Positions 1 through 9,013 of a DNA stretch of 64,000 bases are shown here, one piece after another. The notes beneath the pieces are model-generated. The model was not told the DNA's origin. It was given only the letters and a program-made list of their open reading frames with translations, and searched no databases. Both the position numbers and the translations under genes were made by a program. The DNA lies in assembly GCA_046294625.1 (NCBI GenBank), contig JBKBKN010000001.1:1-64000 (forward strand). Reading direction: 5' to 3'. Positions within the stretch are counted from its first letter, which is position 1; each line of letters opens with the position of its first letter. Source of the DNA: JBKBKN01 sp046294625. GTDB lineage: Bacteria; Bacteroidota; Bacteroidia; M30B66.

Positions 1-3
1 GTT

Positions 4-27
4 TCAATTCCAATCCTTTGGAATTGA
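4..27. repeat. Inverted repeat at the window edge
   Basis: A 10-bp inverted repeat (left arm 4-13, right arm 18-27) with a 4-nt loop lies about 160 bases before ricT. No T-run follows, so it is not a convincing terminator. Nothing else is recognisable in positions 1-184 apart from AT-rich sequence that probably carries the ricT promoter. The opening bases GTTTCAATTCC resemble the start of some CRISPR repeats, but only one copy is visible. Confidence 0.4.
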
Positions 28-184
28 TTACTAACACTTTGTCGATTACACATTTTTTTATGCGTAATTTGGGTTTAATCTTTTTATCTTTTTAGGTCAT
101 GATGTTATCTCAAAATTTCTGACTTTTGCGAATTGCTGATTGAAACAATTCATCAGCTGTAAAAGCAAACGAATAAGTTTAGCT

Positions 185-1327
185 ATGGGATGTACAACAT
201 GCTCATCTAATAGAGGCAACAGCAATGTGCCTTTGGGATGTAACAATAATGGCTCGTGCGGGACAGGTGGATGTAATAAACTGAATGTTTTTGACTGGCT
301 CGCTGATGTTAAACTGCCGGGAAGTGAAAAACCTTTTGATGTGGTGGAGATTCGGTTTAAAAACAGCCGAAAGGAATATTACCGCAATGCATCAGGATTG
401 CAGCTCAAAGTAGGCGATATGGTAGCGGTAGAAGCTTCCCCAGGTCATGATATCGGCGTTGTTTCTATCACAGGCGAATTGGTGAGACTCCAACTCAAAA
501 AGAGCAATATCAGCGAAAAGGAGCAATTTAAAGCAGTGTATCGCATCGCGCGCCAAAACGATATTGACAAATGGCAAAAAGCCATCGAAAGAGAACAATC
601 GGTGATGATGCGTTCACGCGCCATGGCGCTGGAACTTAAACTGGTGATGAAGATCAGCGATGTAGAGTTTCAGGGCGATGGCTCCAAAGCCACTTTTTAC
701 TACACTGCCGACGATCGTGTTGACTTTCGCGAGTTGATTAAAATCATGGCCGAAGAGTTTAGGGTGAGAATAGAAATGCGACAAATCGGTGCGCGCCAGG
801 AAGCGGCCCGATTGGGAGGCATTGGCTCCTGTGGTCGGGAGCTTTGCTGCTCCACTTGGCTAAAAGATTTTCGTTCGGTCAACACCAGCGCGGCACGCTA
901 TCAGCAGCTCTCGCTCAATCCGCAGAAGCTCGCCGGACAGTGCGGTAAATTGAAGTGTTGTCTCAACTATGAACTGGACAGCTACCTCGATGCACTTAAA
1001 GACTTTCCCGACACCAATATTCCTCTGGAAACAGAAAAGGGGAAAGCCTATCATCAGAAAACAGACATCTTCAAGCGTCAGATTTGGTACACTTATGCAC
1101 ACGAACCATCCAACCTTATTGCTTTGGATGTAACACGCGTAAAGTTCATTCAGGAGCTAAATAAGAAGGGTGAAAAGCCTGCCGATCTCAAAGCGTTTGA
1201 AGAGAAAGTGGCTGTGGAAAAAACGCCCGATTACGAGAATGTAGTGGGTCAAGATAGCCTGACCCGTTTCGATCAAAAAAAGAAGAAGAAGAAAAAGAAA
1301 AAACACAAGCCAAAACCCTCAGCGTAA
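185..1327 (+). CDS. ricT: PSP1 / RicT (YaaT) family protein
   Basis: A 380-residue soluble protein of the PSP1 C-terminal domain family. In Bacillus the homologue RicT is part of an Fe-S protein complex acting in RNA processing and development; its role in Bacteroidota is less clear. The family cysteines are visible: a Cys-rich N-terminus (GCTTC, then CGTGGC) and two C-terminal motifs, GRELCCSTW near residue 216 and GKLKCCLNYE near 253. I chose the ATG at 185 because family members start with MGC; an upstream in-frame start at 140 adds 15 residues of no evident value. The C-terminus is an odd, nearly pure lysine run (about residues 364-374). gldH follows after 4 bases, so the two are probably cotranscribed. 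Confidence 0.88.
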   Translation: MGCTTCSSNRGNSNVPLGCNNNGSCGTGGCNKLNVFDWLADVKLPGSEKPFDVVEIRFKNSRKEYYRNASGLQLKVGDMVAVEASPGHDIGVVSITGELVRLQLKKSNISEKEQFKAVYRIARQNDIDKWQKAIEREQSVMMRSRAMALELKLVMKISDVEFQGDGSKATFYYTADDRVDFRELIKIMAEEFRVRIEMRQIGARQEAARLGGIGSCGRELCCSTWLKDFRSVNTSAARYQQLSLNPQKLAGQCGKLKCCLNYELDSYLDALKDFPDTNIPLETEKGKAYHQKTDIFKRQIWYTYAHEPSNLIALDVTRVKFIQELNKKGEKPADLKAFEEKVAVEKTPDYENVVGQDSLTRFDQKKKKKKKKKHKPKPSA

Positions 1328-1331
1328 AGCA

Positions 1332-1799
1332 ATGCATAAGACCTTCCTCATTCTTTTGATGTTCTCATTCTTCTTAGTGTCGTGCGACAAAGACAGAATA
1401 TTTGACCAAACCACCAATATTCCTGATGAGGTATGGCTTACTGAAAACAGGATTGCGTTCGACGTCAATATTGAGGACACGCTCATGCCGTGTAATTTTT
1501 ACATCAACCTCAGGCATCGCAACGAATATGCCTTCCGAAATATCTTCTTCTTTATTGATACCGATTTCCCTGATGGACAGCGTCGTAGAGATACATTAGA
1601 ATGCATGTTGCAAAACAAAGAAGGGAAGTGGTTTGGAAGTGGTACCGGCAATATTCGTGATCATCAGATTTTGTTTAAAAAAGGTCAACGCTTTCCGCAA
1701 GTGGGTAAGTATGTTTTTGTACTTGAGCAAGCTATGCGGGAGCGAGAACTCAAACACATTGTGGGTGTTGGACTCAGAATAGAAAAGACAAATCCTTAA
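1332..1799 (+). CDS. gldH: Gliding motility lipoprotein GldH
   Basis: A 155-residue lipoprotein with a signal peptide and a lipobox ending at Cys18 (FLVSC). The body matches the GldH pattern: an N-terminal segment with the IEDTLMPCNFYINLRHRN motif, then the FFFIDTDFPDG block and a conserved GKYVFVLEQAMR stretch. GldH is needed for gliding and for stable T9SS function in Flavobacterium. It sits 4 bases after ricT, a gene pairing I recognise from other Bacteroidota, and 12 bases before fumC. The T9SS core genes lie about 41 kb away in this window. Confidence 0.85.
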   Translation: MHKTFLILLMFSFFLVSCDKDRIFDQTTNIPDEVWLTENRIAFDVNIEDTLMPCNFYINLRHRNEYAFRNIFFFIDTDFPDGQRRRDTLECMLQNKEGKWFGSGTGNIRDHQILFKKGQRFPQVGKYVFVLEQAMRERELKHIVGVGLRIEKTNP

Positions 1800-1811
1800 A
1801 AATCATCATAC

Positions 1812-3200
1812 ATGGAATACAGAATAGAACATGACACTATGGGCGAAGTGAAAGTTCCGGCTCACCGCTATTGGGGTGCTCAAACCGAGCGTTCGAGAAA
1901 CAATTTTCGTATTGGTCCGGAAGCCAGCATGCCCAAAGAAATTATCTATGCTTTTGCTCACCTGAAAAAAGCCGCTGCACAAGCTAATCATGAGCTTGGG
2001 GTATTGAATGCCGACAAAATGAACCTGATCGAAAAAGCTTGTGATGAAATCCTTGCCGGAAAACTCGATGAGGAGTTTCCGCTTGTGATTTGGCAAACCG
2101 GTTCGGGAACGCAGAGCAACATGAACTGCAATGAAGTGATTGCCAACCGCGGCCATGTGATCGGGGGCGGCTTGCTGCTGGATGAGAAAAAGTCTTTACA
2201 TCCTAACGATGATGTAAACAAGTCGCAATCATCGAACGACACCTTTCCGACAGCGATGCATATTGCTGCATATACTCAGGCGGTAGAAATTACGCTGCCC
2301 GGCATGAAAAAACTCCGTGATACCCTTGCGGCAAAAGCTGTTGATTTTAAAGATATTGTGAAAACGGGTCGTACGCATTTCATGGATGCCACTCCACTCA
2401 CTTTAGGACAGGAATTTTCAGGTTATGTTCAGCAATTAGACAATAGCATGCGTGCGATTAACAATGCATTGGAAATGGTGCTTGAATTAGCGCTTGGCGG
2501 CACAGCAGTTGGCACCGGCTTGAATACACCTAAAGGATATGATGTGCTCGTGGCAAAGAAAATTGCGGCTTCTACAGGTTATCCATTCGTAACAGCGCCT
2601 AATAAATTTGAAGCTTTGGCTGCCCACGATGCCATGGTGGAACTTTCCGGCGCATTGAAGCGTGCAGCGGTGTCTTTGATGAAAATTGCCAACGATATAC
2701 GCATGCTTTCTTCAGGCCCACGTTGCGGCATTGGCGAAATTATTATCCCGGATAATGAGCCCGGTTCATCGATCATGCCCGGAAAAGTGAATCCAACACA
2801 ACCAGAAGCGCTCACCATGGTTTGTGCTCAGGTGATTGGCAATGATGTGGCAGTGTCCATAGGCGGAAGCAATGGACATTTCGAACTTAATGTGTTCAAA
2901 CCTGTGATTGCAGCCAATGTATTGCAATCGGCTCGTTTGATTGGCGATGCTTGTGTTTCGTTTAACGACAAGTGTGCCATAGGCATAGAACCCAACCGCG
3001 CAGTGATTCAGCAGCATCTCGAAAACTCGCTGATGCTGGTAACCGCGCTCAATCCACATATCGGCTATGAAAATGCCGCTAAAATTGCCAAGAAGGCGCA
3101 TAAGGAAGGCAAAACACTCCGTCAGGCTGCAATTGAACTCAACCTGCTCAGCGATGAACAATTTACCCAATGGGTAGATCCTTCGAAGATGATTGGATAG
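1812..3200 (+). CDS. fumC: Class II fumarate hydratase
   Basis: A 462-residue fumarase C, the usual length, catalysing fumarate to L-malate in the TCA cycle in the cytoplasm. The fumarase/aspartase superfamily signature GSSIMPGKVNP is intact at about residues 318-328, and the TGRTHFMDATP block with its His lies near residue 189. The N-terminal RIEHDTMGEVKVPA segment is fumarase-like rather than aspartase-like. It is the last gene of the ricT-gldH-fumC run and is followed directly by a strong terminator hairpin. Confidence 0.95.
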   Translation: MEYRIEHDTMGEVKVPAHRYWGAQTERSRNNFRIGPEASMPKEIIYAFAHLKKAAAQANHELGVLNADKMNLIEKACDEILAGKLDEEFPLVIWQTGSGTQSNMNCNEVIANRGHVIGGGLLLDEKKSLHPNDDVNKSQSSNDTFPTAMHIAAYTQAVEITLPGMKKLRDTLAAKAVDFKDIVKTGRTHFMDATPLTLGQEFSGYVQQLDNSMRAINNALEMVLELALGGTAVGTGLNTPKGYDVLVAKKIAASTGYPFVTAPNKFEALAAHDAMVELSGALKRAAVSLMKIANDIRMLSSGPRCGIGEIIIPDNEPGSSIMPGKVNPTQPEALTMVCAQVIGNDVAVSIGGSNGHFELNVFKPVIAANVLQSARLIGDACVSFNDKCAIGIEPNRAVIQQHLENSLMLVTALNPHIGYENAAKIAKKAHKEGKTLRQAAIELNLLSDEQFTQWVDPSKMIG

Positions 3201-3203
3201 CAT

Positions 3204-3236
3204 AAAAAAGCCTGTCCCGAAAGACAGGCTTTTTTT
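3204..3236. terminator. Bidirectional terminator after fumC
   Basis: A perfect 13-bp stem (3204-3216 with 3223-3235), 6-nt loop, A-run on the left and T-run on the right. It works for fumC reading right and for the convergent lipoprotein gene at 3293 reading left. Confidence 0.92.
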
Positions 3237-3292
3237 ATTGCTGAAAGCAGAACGGACAATTGCTTTCGAGCTGTTTATTAATGAAGGGAATG

Positions 3293-4090
3293 CTAAGCTA
3301 TCAATCGAATCATCCGCAGCAGCAGCGTCTCATTATTTCGCCAATCTTTTGCAATGATGCTTATAGTATAATCACCAGCCACAAAAAACGTAGGAATATT
3401 ATAGCTAAAGCTAAAATCAAAGTTCGCCCCTGAGCCCGAAGGAATGTCAATCCGTTGCACGGAAAAGCTGATTCCCGTGGGAGAAATAATACTGATTTCA
3501 ATCTCTCCTAAATCCATTGAAGTGTCATCGCTAACATTGCCTTCGAACAGCATGGGGCTTCCTAAATTGATTTGCTGATTCGCTTCAGGCCTATTTAAAC
3601 TTATCACAGGAGCTTGTGTATCAATGGGGTCAAAGATTTTCAAGTCGAAATAAAGGGGATGGGACAGTCGCCCTTCGGCATCCACTGCCATTATGCCAAA
3701 ATGATAATTGCCGGGAACCACATTCTCTGGTGGAGTGAAGCTGATTTCCAATTCTTTTGATTTACCTGTCAAGGGAAAAATCTCTATCTGATTCCAAACA
3801 GTTCCACTTTTCTGACTTTTATGCCCATGACAATCAAAATTGTGATGAATGTCGAACTTGGCCTGAGAAAGCGCGACATCATCTGTGAAAAGAATTCTCA
3901 AAGTCATGATTTCATTGTAAGCAAGCGGAATCACATCTTGACTAATTGTCCCACAGACAGAGTCGGATGTGATTGCCGGAGCAATACTTAGCAAACTGAT
4001 TTCAGGGGGCAACTGATCCTCAGGTTGCTGCTTCTTGCATGCTTGCATACTCAGCAAAATCAAAACAATGAAAAAAGTGCCCTTACGCAT
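3293..4090 (-). CDS. DUF4625-like lipoprotein
   Basis: A 265-residue lipoprotein with a lipobox ending at Cys18 (LSMQAC). It resembles the DUF4625 family of Bacteroidota, with two beta-rich halves; the first carries a His-rich stretch HHNFDCHGHK at residues 82-91 that looks able to bind metal. The second half resembles an Ig-like or bacterial surface domain (VISLNRPEANQQI to the end). It is the last gene of an apparent three-gene operon with the T9SS protein (6 bases away) and a COG0523 GTPase. The context suggests a role in metal, probably zinc, handling at the cell envelope. The biochemical function is not known, and the family call is by eye. Confidence 0.65.
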   Translation of the reverse strand: MRKGTFFIVLILLSMQACKKQQPEDQLPPEISLLSIAPAITSDSVCGTISQDVIPLAYNEIMTLRILFTDDVALSQAKFDIHHNFDCHGHKSQKSGTVWNQIEIFPLTGKSKELEISFTPPENVVPGNYHFGIMAVDAEGRLSHPLYFDLKIFDPIDTQAPVISLNRPEANQQINLGSPMLFEGNVSDDTSMDLGEIEISIISPTGISFSVQRIDIPSGSGANFDFSFSYNIPTFFVAGDYTISIIAKDWRNNETLLLRMIRLIA

Positions 4091-4096
4091 TTCTGT

Positions 4097-5032
4097 TTAA
4101 TTTTTTTGAAGCAATCGAGCAACCTGAAATGAGCCGCTTCTGATGATGGCGATGAAATTGCCTGAGGCTATTTGGTTTACATCAAACTGCAAGTTTTGCT
4201 CTCCTTTGGCAAGCGATACTCTCTCATGATGATATCTTTTTCCATCCAAGCCAATCAATTCAAGGGTATATTCTCCATTGGCAGGCGCATCAAAACTCAG
4301 GTTTAACAGATCCCGACATGGCTGAGGAAAATAATTCAAGTTAATTGGCTTGTCCACGTTGTTGGCACTTGCCGGGACATCGGAAACTATGGGATATATG
4401 GCAAAATAAATACTGTAAGGCGAGAAGTTCTGCGTTAAAAAATCTTTCCAGGCCGCTGTTGGTCCATGACTATGCCAACGTACTACATTTCGGCCAAAGT
4501 TAGCATGATCGCTCTCAGGTCGGCTTCCTTCTTCGCCGGCCAACAATCTAAGTGTGTCTCCTGCTTGTGTGCCATGGCTGTAGTCCATCAAATCCCACAT
4601 CACGAAAAAGTCGCCATTCACCGTTACAGGGTTATCGAACATCACCACAAATGCATCGCCCGAACGATTTATATCTGATAAGCGAATGCGCTTACCTCCT
4701 ACAACGCTGCCCGGCAGACCATTGGCCGCTACGTTGTGTACACGATACCATGCTTCATTGTTGGAGCCGGAAGCATGACCACGGTGGTGTGCCACTATGC
4801 CCACTACTGTGGCCTGTCCGGTGTTGTTGTATTTTTCGCCGAAGGCCTCATCGCCATAAATATTATGCCCAAGGTATGATCCCCATTCCGGTGTGCCTTG
4901 TACCGTTCCGGTCATCATCCAGTCTCTTACCGGAGCGCCTTCCGGCAGGTTGCGAAGCGTTGTGTTTTGGGCTAACAATACATTGATTATCAGCGAAACG
5001 AAAAGGGTGATAGTAAAGTTTTTCATATTCAT
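4097..5032 (-). CDS. His-rich T9SS-exported protein
   Basis: A 311-residue protein with a Sec signal peptide (about residues 1-22) and a type A T9SS sorting tail of roughly 85 residues (NLNYFPQPCRDLLNLSF to VARLLQKN). The mature domain is rich in histidine: His82, 83, 86, 99, 153, 176, 187 and 189, several in HxH or HHxxH settings. I do not recognise the domain. It lies 12 bases after the COG0523 GTPase and 6 bases before the DUF4625-like lipoprotein, so an extracellular or surface metal-binding role is plausible. An alternative ATG lies 6 bases in (5026). Confidence 0.7.
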   Translation of the reverse strand: MNMKNFTITLFVSLIINVLLAQNTTLRNLPEGAPVRDWMMTGTVQGTPEWGSYLGHNIYGDEAFGEKYNNTGQATVVGIVAHHRGHASGSNNEAWYRVHNVAANGLPGSVVGGKRIRLSDINRSGDAFVVMFDNPVTVNGDFFVMWDLMDYSHGTQAGDTLRLLAGEEGSRPESDHANFGRNVVRWHSHGPTAAWKDFLTQNFSPYSIYFAIYPIVSDVPASANNVDKPINLNYFPQPCRDLLNLSFDAPANGEYTLELIGLDGKRYHHERVSLAKGEQNLQFDVNQIASGNFIAIIRSGSFQVARLLQKN

Positions 5033-5044
5033 TTAGTTTTAAAA

Positions 5045-6256
5045 TTAGTAAGCCAGTGTGTCTTGAAAAGGATCTGAAAGCGGCAACCTTTTCTCAAAAA
5101 TGAAATCTTCTTCTTCCTTCAGCAGGCAATCATTGAGCATTTCTGTGATGAGTTCTTTGTCCATATCCTGTCCGATAAAAACGATTTCATTCATCCGATC
5201 GCCCCATTGCTTGTGCCAGCGCGATTCAATTTGTTCCTGATTGGCTATGAAAGAAGCATAACGATATCTTTCAGCAAGAGGCATGCTTGCCCACCAAACT
5301 CCAGCTTTATCAATTCGCGAAGAACCGCCAGCTTGAGAAAAGCTAATCGCCATATCCGGTTTCGATACCAGCCAGAATAGCCCTTTGGCCCGAATCACAT
5401 TGTTGGGGTAATCGTCGTTGAGAAACTTCCAGAAACGCTCCGGGTGAAACGGTCTTTGTGCCCTGAACACAAAGGATGAGATACCATACTCTTCTGTTTC
5501 AGGAGTGTGTTCGCCGCCCTCAAGCTCTTTTTGCCACCCGGCACTGCTTTGAGCCTCTTCAAAATCAAAAAGTCCGGTGTTGAGAATGGCAGACGGGGCC
5601 ACCTGCGCATGCGCTGTTTTCAGAATTTTTGCCCCGGGATTCAGTTTTCGAATGGCCGCTTCCAGCACACCTACGGTATCTTTGTCCACCAGATCAGTTT
5701 TGTTGAGTATAATCACATTGGCAAACTCAATCTGATCGGTGAGCAGATTCACAATCGTGCGATAGTCGCCGTCCATATCCGTGAGCTTGCGGTCCATCAG
5801 CAATTCATTGGTGCCAAAATCATTAAAGAAATTAAAGCAGTCCACCACGGTGACCATGGTGTCGATGTAGCTGAATTTCGAAAGGTCAATGCCTTTTTCT
5901 TCATCCACAAAGCTGAAAGTTTGCGCCACCGGTACCGGCTCGCTGATGCCCGTGCTTTCGATGAGCAGATAATCGAAGCGTCCTTCAAGGGCCAGTTTCT
6001 CGACTTCCTGCATCAGGTCTTCGCGCAGCGTGCAGCAAATGCAGCCATTGCTCATTTCCACCAGTTTCTCTTCAGTTCGCGAAAGCACATTTTCGTTTTC
6101 CACCAAACGTGCATCGATGTTCACCTCGCTCATATCGTTCACAATCACAGCCACTTTCAGATTCTCTTTGTTGTGCAACACATGATTGAGCAGCGTGGTC
6201 TTGCCAGCACCTAAAAAGCCTGACAATACGGTAACTGGAAGTTTCTTTTGCATCAT
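5045..6256 (-). CDS. COG0523 GTP-binding metallochaperone
   Basis: A 403-residue CobW/YciC/ZigA-type GTPase. Visible motifs are Walker A GFLGAGKT (residues 13-20), the family CxCC metal site GCICC (Cys72, Cys74, Cys75), the ESTGISEP block, an NKTD guanine-specificity motif, and the C-terminal CobW domain (WKFLNDDYPNNVIRAKG). Family members load or deliver zinc or related metals; those under Zur act in zinc starvation. I chose ATG 6256 (6253 is equally possible); the longer start at 6286 would put the promoter inside the gene. It is first in an operon with two envelope proteins, behind a candidate Zur operator. Confidence 0.88.
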   Translation of the reverse strand: MMQKKLPVTVLSGFLGAGKTTLLNHVLHNKENLKVAVIVNDMSEVNIDARLVENENVLSRTEEKLVEMSNGCICCTLREDLMQEVEKLALEGRFDYLLIESTGISEPVPVAQTFSFVDEEKGIDLSKFSYIDTMVTVVDCFNFFNDFGTNELLMDRKLTDMDGDYRTIVNLLTDQIEFANVIILNKTDLVDKDTVGVLEAAIRKLNPGAKILKTAHAQVAPSAILNTGLFDFEEAQSSAGWQKELEGGEHTPETEEYGISSFVFRAQRPFHPERFWKFLNDDYPNNVIRAKGLFWLVSKPDMAISFSQAGGSSRIDKAGVWWASMPLAERYRYASFIANQEQIESRWHKQWGDRMNEIVFIGQDMDKELITEMLNDCLLKEEEDFIFEKRLPLSDPFQDTLAY

Positions 6257-6273
6257 ATCGTTCTTAATGGCAT

Positions 6274-6303
6274 CAAATTTATGCAAACATTTTGTATTTG
6301 CAA
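6274..6303 (-). promoter_or_regulatory. Promoter of the COG0523 operon
   Basis: On the minus strand a TTG (6301-6303) is followed, 19 bases on, by TAAATTTG (6274-6281), which fits the Bacteroidota -33/-7 promoter TTG-N17-23-TAnnTTTG. Initiation would fall near 6267, about ten bases before the chosen ATG at 6256. Confidence 0.65.
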
Positions 6304-6313
6304 CAAAGTTGCA
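6299..6313. promoter_or_regulatory. Candidate Zur/Fur-family operator
   Basis: A perfect 15-bp dyad, TGCAACAAAGTTGCA, with 6-bp arms. It covers the TTG -33 element of the promoter above, the place expected for a repressor site. COG0523 GTPases of this type are often Zur targets. The assignment to Zur is inference from context; the palindrome and its position are seen directly. Confidence 0.55.
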
Positions 6314-6387
6314 TTAAAAAAATCGAAATAAAAAAAACCGCAACGACAATCGTCAAGCGGCTTTTCTATTTGGTTGTTGCTTAAAAT

Positions 6388-7398
6388 TTATATTTTGGCA
6401 AATCTTAAAGTGAAATTCTGACCGGTAGAAGTTAAACGGATAAAATAAACACCTCTTCTCAGGTTTCTCATATTCAGCGTGAGCACACCATTTTCTGACA
6501 TGGCTTCTTCTTCTGAAATACGCTCACCACTCATGGCAAAAATTTCAACCTTGTAATTGGCTCGCGGCGCAAGATTGCTTACTCTGGCAAAATCCTCTAC
6601 CGGATTTGGCGCAAGCTTAGGGATAGCCGCTACCAATTCGCGTAATGAGGTAGGGTCTTCGGCATTGCCTAAATACACATCTAGATTGAATGTTTCAGGA
6701 ATCACAAAGCAAGGATCGTTGCTCGATGTCAAATGACCGCGTGTGTTAGAATAAATCACACTTCCTGATTTGGTCAAACAGTTCAGTACCGGCAAATCAT
6801 TTACCGCAGTTCCCCAATCCGGCATTCTGTTGATTAAGCCAGAATTGGCACCAATGCCTTCAATCCATACATCTGCAAAGGGATCTAAGCGAAAGTGTTC
6901 TGACTCGGGCAGTGCGTTCACTAACGCAGGCGAGCTAATGAATAGCTTTTTGCGATTCATTCCTGCCAACATCACTTGTTCGGTTTTATACACAATGCCT
7001 TCGCGCTGGCTTACCGTAAAACTTTCTCCATCGGTGGTTTCAAAAATGTTCAATTGCACCTGATCGCCTTTTTGCAGACTGAAATCAAAGAGCATAAATG
7101 GCTCAGATGCACCATTGGGCAAAAACCAAATTTTCTGCCCATCTTCTCTAAGACCACCTATCAGTGTGCTTTGATCTACATTAAATTCAAACGGCTGATT
7201 ACCCGCTGCCATGTGTAGCTTCTGATAATTTCTGCCATTGATATTTATGTTGCCCGACGATTGGTACTTGAAGTTTTGTTTGCTCACCTGATCATAGCAA
7301 GTCCAGATATTGGTTTCAGAAAACATTTGATTTTGCGCCTGGGCAAGAATGCCAACTGCGCATGCTGCGCTTACAGCAATGGTTTGAAGTCTATTCAT
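6388..7398 (-). CDS. T9SS type A sorting-domain protein
   Basis: A 336-residue exported protein with a signal peptide (cleavage near Ala20-Gln22, ILAQAQ) and a C-terminal type A sorting tail of about 75 residues that begins at PKLAPNPVEDFARVSNL and ends with a typical RGVYFIRLTSTGQNFTLRFAKI-type strand. The middle is beta-rich with no domain I recognise (motifs include MFSETNIWTCYDQV and WIEGIGANSGLINRMP, the latter common in Bacteroidota surface proteins). It is a single gene, separated from the COG0523 operon by about 90 bases with its own upstream region. Confidence 0.75.
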   Translation of the reverse strand: MNRLQTIAVSAACAVGILAQAQNQMFSETNIWTCYDQVSKQNFKYQSSGNININGRNYQKLHMAAGNQPFEFNVDQSTLIGGLREDGQKIWFLPNGASEPFMLFDFSLQKGDQVQLNIFETTDGESFTVSQREGIVYKTEQVMLAGMNRKKLFISSPALVNALPESEHFRLDPFADVWIEGIGANSGLINRMPDWGTAVNDLPVLNCLTKSGSVIYSNTRGHLTSSNDPCFVIPETFNLDVYLGNAEDPTSLRELVAAIPKLAPNPVEDFARVSNLAPRANYKVEIFAMSGERISEEEAMSENGVLTLNMRNLRRGVYFIRLTSTGQNFTLRFAKI

Positions 7399-7698
7399 AA
7401 TACAATAAGTTTTTAAGTGTTAAGGTTGCTTATTATACTGTTAACTTAGCGTGTTAGATACAGGTCATGTAAGGTTAACTTAGAAATAATGATTGTAAAA
7501 CCAGCGCTTCATCCGGCTGCGTAGATTTAATAAATCAAATTTTTGCCATTTTTCTTGATACACAAGCAATAAAAACCTTCTACCCTTTTAATATTATTCC
7601 TATGTATGATTTGCCTGAAAGTTGAAGGTAAATTGATCAGAATGGCACACAAACATTTTTATTTGCGTGTTGTTAAGCCTATTTAAAAAAAATCATAT
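7399..7698. other. Divergent intergenic region
   Basis: 300 bases between the T9SS protein (minus) and phrB (plus). The sequence is AT-rich and must hold both promoters, but I find no exact TAnnTTTG box for either gene. The decamer GTTAACTTAG occurs twice near 7440-7485. No ORF or RNA gene is evident. Confidence 0.4.
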
Positions 7699-8994
7699 AT
7701 GCATGTTTTTTGGTTTCGGCGCGATTTGCGATTGCATGACAATGCAGGACTCTATCATGCGCTCAAGAGCGGGCAAACGGTGCAGGCGTTATTCATATTT
7801 GATCGTCATATACTCGACAAACTCGGCGATCGTTACGATGCCCGTGTCACCTTTATTTATCGGCAAATAGAGCGGCTCAAGAAAGAGCTTTCGGCTTTAG
7901 GAGCCGACTTAATGGTGCGCTATGGTATGCCTGAAGAAATTCTTCCGGAATTGGTTAAACAGCTCAAAGCTAAAACCGTGTTTACCAACCATGACTATGA
8001 GCCTTACGCTCGCGAACGGGATGCAAAAATGGCTGAAATCTTAAAATCGCTTGGGGTGGCCTTTCACACGTTTAAAGACCAATGTATCTTCGAAAAAGAT
8101 GAAGTGCTAAAAGATGACGGCAAACCCTACACGGTGTTCACACCCTATTCACGCAAATGGAAGTCAAAGGTTAATGCCTTTTATCTAAAGCCTTACCCCA
8201 ATGAAGAATACTTCCATCATTTTCGTAAAACCCAAGCAGAGCCATTAATTGCACTTGAACAAATGAATTTCAAGCCTAGCAAAATCGACTTTCCATCGCA
8301 TATTCCCGACCGCGAAACCATACGCCGCTACAAAACTCAGCGCGATTACCCGGCCATTAAAGGCACTTCTCGGTTAAGCGTGCATTTGCGCTTCGGTACG
8401 ATTAGCATTCGTCAATTAGCAGCTATTGGTTTGGAACTGAGCGAAGGCTATTTGAATGAATTAATCTGGCGCGATTTTTATTTCATGATCATTTGGCATT
8501 TTCCTCATTCTGTCGATAAGGCTTTTAAACCAGCTTACGATCAGGTGCCTTGGCGCAACAGCAAAGAAGATTTTGAGCGTTGGTGCGAAGGCCAAACCGG
8601 CTATCCGATCGTAGATGCCGGCATGCGCGAGCTCAATACCACCGGCTTCATGCACAACCGCGTGCGCATGATAGTGGCGAGTTTTCTCACTAAACATCTG
8701 CTCATCGACTGGCGCTGGGGTGAAGCCTATTTTGCCGCCAAGTTGCTCGACTTCGAATTATCAAGCAATGTGGGGGGCTGGCAGTGGGCTGCGAGTAGTG
8801 GTTGCGATGCTGCTCCCTATTTTCGTGTGTTTAACCCCGATTTGCAAACCCAAAAATTTGACCCAAAACTGGAATATGTTCGCAAATGGGTACCTGAGTT
8901 CGAAGATTTCACGCGTTATCCCCGCCCGATGGTAGATCATAAATTTGCCCGCGAACGGGTGCTCAAGGCTTACAAAGAAGCTTTAGGCAGCTAA
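7699..8994 (+). CDS. phrB: Deoxyribodipyrimidine photolyase (CPD class I type)
   Basis: A 431-residue cryptochrome/photolyase family protein. The N-terminal antenna Rossmann domain starts at VFWFRRDLRLHDN; the C-terminal FAD domain contains TSRLSVHLRFGTISIR, the ELIWRDFY helix, WCEGQTGYPIVDAGMREL and SNVGGWQWAASSGCDAAPYFR. The WQWAASSGCDAAP block points to a CPD photolyase rather than to a DASH protein. It repairs UV-induced pyrimidine dimers with blue light. The next gene, 19 bases downstream, is a DUF2256 mini-protein, a common neighbour of photolyases. Confidence 0.92.
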   Translation: MHVFWFRRDLRLHDNAGLYHALKSGQTVQALFIFDRHILDKLGDRYDARVTFIYRQIERLKKELSALGADLMVRYGMPEEILPELVKQLKAKTVFTNHDYEPYARERDAKMAEILKSLGVAFHTFKDQCIFEKDEVLKDDGKPYTVFTPYSRKWKSKVNAFYLKPYPNEEYFHHFRKTQAEPLIALEQMNFKPSKIDFPSHIPDRETIRRYKTQRDYPAIKGTSRLSVHLRFGTISIRQLAAIGLELSEGYLNELIWRDFYFMIIWHFPHSVDKAFKPAYDQVPWRNSKEDFERWCEGQTGYPIVDAGMRELNTTGFMHNRVRMIVASFLTKHLLIDWRWGEAYFAAKLLDFELSSNVGGWQWAASSGCDAAPYFRVFNPDLQTQKFDPKLEYVRKWVPEFEDFTRYPRPMVDHKFARERVLKAYKEALGS

Positions 8995-9013
8995 ATTTAT
9001 TACGAATCTATAT

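Noticed and set aside
5507..6214. A 235-codon open frame opposite the COG0523 GTPase gene
   Set aside because: It lies wholly antisense to a well-supported gene and encodes no recognisable domain; it is a shadow frame.
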